Below are positions 28,922 to 31,465 of a stretch of 31,465 bases of DNA, in pieces. Source of the DNA: JBHPGW01 sp042569785. GTDB taxonomy: Bacteria > Planctomycetota > Phycisphaerae > Sedimentisphaerales > Anaerobacaceae. Position numbers and translations under genes: made by a program. Where the stretch lies: NCBI GenBank assembly GCA_042569785.1, contig JBHPGW010000031.1, positions 1 through 31,465 of the forward strand, given 5' to 3'. A model generated the notes under the pieces. It was not told where the DNA came from. It saw nothing but the letters and a program-made list of their open reading frames with translations, and searched no databases. The stretch's first letter is position 1; every line of letters starts with the position of its first letter.

Positions 28922-31351
28922 ATGGCCGGCTTAGCTCTTCCAGGTATAGCAACTGGTATTGACACTGGAACACTCGTACAGCAACTGATGGCGATTAACA
29001 GCCGAAGACTTGCCCGTTATCAAGTAGAAAAATTTGGCTATGATGAAGAAAATGAAGCACTTACAACATTAAAAAATACTATCACCGCAGTTAAGACAAG
29101 CACGACAGCCCTTGCAGATATGGATGACCTGGTGGTCTTCTCAACAAGTTCCAGCGACACCGATATACTAACTGTAAGCGCAACTTCCGATGCCAACCCA
29201 GGCTCTCATACTATCGAAGTCAACCAACTCGCCGCCGCGGAAACATGGATACAGGAAACCTCTACCTGCAATTATAAAACCGACTATGTTGGCGAAGGTA
29301 CCTTTACCTATTCATACAATCACCAGGAAACGTCTATAGAAACCGTTGAAGGCGAAACAACTCTGCAGGACCTCGTCAATAAGATAAACGATGATCCGAA
29401 CAATCCAGGCGTCAGTGCCGGTTTATTATATCAATCCGGCAAATACCATCTAATGCTCAACGGCCAGGAGTCGGGTGAAGATTTTCAGATATCGATAAAC
29501 GATGAAACTACTGAAGTACGCGCAACGTCAACTACAGGGGGCTCATTTACAACCGAAGAAGACGTAAACGCGTCTTTGACTACCAAAATTACCGAACTCG
29601 TACAATTTACACCTGGCGAATTCATCGGAAACGAATCGATCAGTATAGCCGGCATAAATCATTTCGGAACAAGTATCGGATCTGATACTTTAGCGGTCAA
29701 TGCCGAAACGACCGTTGGACATATTATTGACGCGATCAACGAACACTTTGACGGAATAGCTACCGCTACTTTTAAAAACGGTGAAATATACCTGACCGAC
29801 CATATTTCAGACACCAGCAGTTTGAGTATCACCCTTGGCTATAACGATGATGGCGGATCTACCGACCTGACATTAGATACTTTTGACCAGTCAACCGCAG
29901 GAGGTACTGACGTAGGGCTTACTGATTTTGAAAAAGACGATTTCATAAAAACCCTCAGTGCTCGGGACTCACAGATCAAGATCGATGGCTATCCCGCTTC
30001 GACAACCGCGGAGGTGCAAAATCTAACTACTGACGCAGTTGCCGCAGAGAGCGGGTCTTTTACCTTATCTTTCAGAGGAAAAACAACAACCTCCCTGGCT
30101 TACGATTCTACTATTCAACAGATAGAAGATGCCCTTAACGCTTTAGACACTATCACTGATGTTGGAGGTATAACACTAAGCGGCAATAATTTTACCAATG
30201 CAGGCGGTGCGAATATGGACATTACATTTCTTGCTGCCGCCGGTGACGTTGAGATGATCTCAATTGACAAAGATACACTTGACGGGCCTTCCACATTTAC
30301 TATTGCCGAAACCGCAAAAGGCGTTGACGGCTGGTTGCACAGAAACAGCAATAGTATCAACGATGCAGTTAGCGGCATATCTTTAAATATTAAAGATATT
30401 ACTCCGGTAGATGATCCCGTCGAAATAACCGTCACCAGAAACACATCCGCTATCTCCGCAAAGGTTCAGGCAATGGTCAGTGCTTTCAACGGCCTGAAAA
30501 CTATGATCGAAGATTATACCGAGTACAACACGGATACCAAAAAGATGGGCCTATTGAGCAAAAACATGATTATCTCTCTCACAAAATCCCAGATGATTGA
30601 TCCATTTTACGGCCTGATCGACGGCTTCGTCTCTGCAAATGACGATCTCACTCAGGCAAGTGATATAGGGATCACCGTTGATGGTGCCGGAATGTTGGAA
30701 TTCGACAATACTATCTTTGCCGAAGCAATTGACGAAAATTATAATAATGTCCTCGAACTTCTCGGTGCCACAAAAGACGACTCCGGAAACAGCGACAGTG
30801 ATGAAATCAGCTTCTACGGTGCAAGTGACAGAAATACAACCGCCGGTACTTACCTGGTTCAGGTTGATATAGATGAGTTTGAGAGCAATGAAATACACGC
30901 CGTCAGGATCAAACTCTCCGGCGAGTCCGCATGGCGCGAAACCGCAACCTGGACCGGGGATGGCTATATAACATTTGACACCGACTCCTTTGACCCAAAC
31001 ACTAATGCACCACTGTACCTGGAAAATTCTTTGCAGCTGACTATCGATTTGAATAAGACCGAAGCGGATGAAACTTATGAAGCAACTATCAATGTCAAAC
31101 AGGGTATAGCAGGCACTCTTGAAGACATGTTCGACGAGATAACCGAGGTTGGAGGCCGCCTTGACAAAAGCTCCGACATCCTCGACGAAAGAATAACTGC
31201 CATGGAAACAAAGATCGTAAAAGAGCAGGCTAGACTGGAAACCGTACAGGACAGACTCACCGCAAAGTTTGCACGTATGGAAAAATTGCTAACGCAGTTA
31301 CAACAGCAGATGAGTTCGGTCAGTGTACTAAGTGCCGCCACATTCGGCTAA
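28922..31351 (+). CDS. fliD: Flagellar filament cap protein FliD (HAP2), enlarged
   Basis: An 809-residue protein, much longer than E. coli FliD (about 468). The N-terminus is typical (GLALPGIATGIDTGTLVQQL then MAINSRRL). A flagellin-IN-like unit lies at about 230-310 (SISIAGINHFG; TTVGHIIDAINEHF). The conserved 'IKIDG ... SNSINDAVSGISLNIKDI' element is split by an insert of about 90 residues (about 366-460; ESGSFTLSFRGKTTTSLAYD then STIQQIEDALNAL), which resembles a repeat found in large surface adhesins. The C-terminus has the coiled-coil end (LDERITAMETKIVKEQARLE then TVQDRLTAKFARMEKLLTQL). FliD caps the filament tip and folds flagellin there. It has its own candidate sigma-28 promoter and a good AAAGGA site. 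Confidence 0.94.
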   Translation: MAGLALPGIATGIDTGTLVQQLMAINSRRLARYQVEKFGYDEENEALTTLKNTITAVKTSTTALADMDDLVVFSTSSSDTDILTVSATSDANPGSHTIEVNQLAAAETWIQETSTCNYKTDYVGEGTFTYSYNHQETSIETVEGETTLQDLVNKINDDPNNPGVSAGLLYQSGKYHLMLNGQESGEDFQISINDETTEVRATSTTGGSFTTEEDVNASLTTKITELVQFTPGEFIGNESISIAGINHFGTSIGSDTLAVNAETTVGHIIDAINEHFDGIATATFKNGEIYLTDHISDTSSLSITLGYNDDGGSTDLTLDTFDQSTAGGTDVGLTDFEKDDFIKTLSARDSQIKIDGYPASTTAEVQNLTTDAVAAESGSFTLSFRGKTTTSLAYDSTIQQIEDALNALDTITDVGGITLSGNNFTNAGGANMDITFLAAAGDVEMISIDKDTLDGPSTFTIAETAKGVDGWLHRNSNSINDAVSGISLNIKDITPVDDPVEITVTRNTSAISAKVQAMVSAFNGLKTMIEDYTEYNTDTKKMGLLSKNMIISLTKSQMIDPFYGLIDGFVSANDDLTQASDIGITVDGAGMLEFDNTIFAEAIDENYNNVLELLGATKDDSGNSDSDEISFYGASDRNTTAGTYLVQVDIDEFESNEIHAVRIKLSGESAWRETATWTGDGYITFDTDSFDPNTNAPLYLENSLQLTIDLNKTEADETYEATINVKQGIAGTLEDMFDEITEVGGRLDKSSDILDERITAMETKIVKEQARLETVQDRLTAKFARMEKLLTQLQQQMSSVSVLSAATFG

Positions 31352-31465
31352 TAAAAACAATACCAAACCCCGCCATCCAGTAACTTTTTACCCCCCACCG
31401 GACCAATTCATGTTTAGAGCATTTTAATATTTTCTGTTCGCATTTAGGCCGTCGTGAGGACAAGG
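31352..31465. other. Sequence after fliD, no feature recognised
   Basis: 114 bp to the window edge. No stem followed by a T-run is evident, so the operon may continue. A purine-rich string GTGAGGACAAGG at the very end could precede the next gene, but its start is outside the window. Confidence 0.4.

Overview
The window is one contiguous chromosomal motility locus from a diderm, moderately AT-rich bacterium. L-ring and P-ring genes (flgH, flgI) imply an outer membrane. The overall style suggests a planctomycete, perhaps of the Phycisphaerae type: sigma-54 enhancer-binding regulators with degenerate receivers, many TPR proteins, adhesin-like inserts in filament-cap proteins, and degenerate 7-10 bp mini-repeats between genes. 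That assignment is inference; there is no rRNA or marker gene here. No tRNA, rRNA, CRISPR array, insertion sequence or phage gene was seen.

Layout. Positions 1-568 carry no convincing gene, only degenerate short repeats and a terminator. An HPP-family membrane protein (569-1039, minus) is cut off from the flagellar genes by a strong minus-strand terminator (1089-1144). From 13.2 kb down to 1.2 kb the minus strand holds one long, mostly tightly packed unit. In transcription order it encodes a membrane-anchored TPR protein with an STN-like domain, a secreted TPR protein, a sigma-54 activator, FliM, FliN, FlhA, a 79-aa membrane protein, FliA (sigma-28), two small proteins, two lipoproteins and a FlgM-like anti-sigma factor. 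A second sigma-54 activator (13485-14918, minus) lies just upstream. It is divergent from the plus-strand unit flgD-flgE-pilZ-flgF-flgG-flgA-flgH-flgI-flgJ-flgN-flgK-flgL-TPR-TPR-fliT-like-fliD (15522-31351).

Regulation. Two sequences match the sigma-54 -24/-12 consensus TGGCAC-N5-TTGC exactly. One lies upstream of flgD (15436-15450, plus) and one upstream of the TPR operon (13248-13262, minus). Two sigma-28-like sequences lie upstream of the flgM-like gene (1528-1554, minus) and fliD (28829-28855, plus). This suggests a cascade: sigma-54 plus the two activators drive rod, hook, switch and export genes and fliA, and then FliA/FlgM drives late genes. The 603-bp divergent region holds a 13-bp direct repeat spaced exactly 21 bp, a 12-bp direct repeat 125 bp apart and two perfect inverted repeats, all candidate activator sites.

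Most unusual points: both activators lack the phospho-accepting Asp, and one also has GSFTSA in place of GAFTGA. FlgD carries three tandem copies of a C-terminal beta domain. FlgE has a proline-rich, degenerate N-terminus. FliD carries an adhesin-like inserted domain. FlgH has no lipobox. A PilZ protein sits inside the hook operon. An uncharacterised set of small proteins and lipoproteins lies between fliA and the flgM-like gene. Flagellin, fliF/G/H/I, flhB, fliP/Q/R, motA/B and chemotaxis genes are not in this window.
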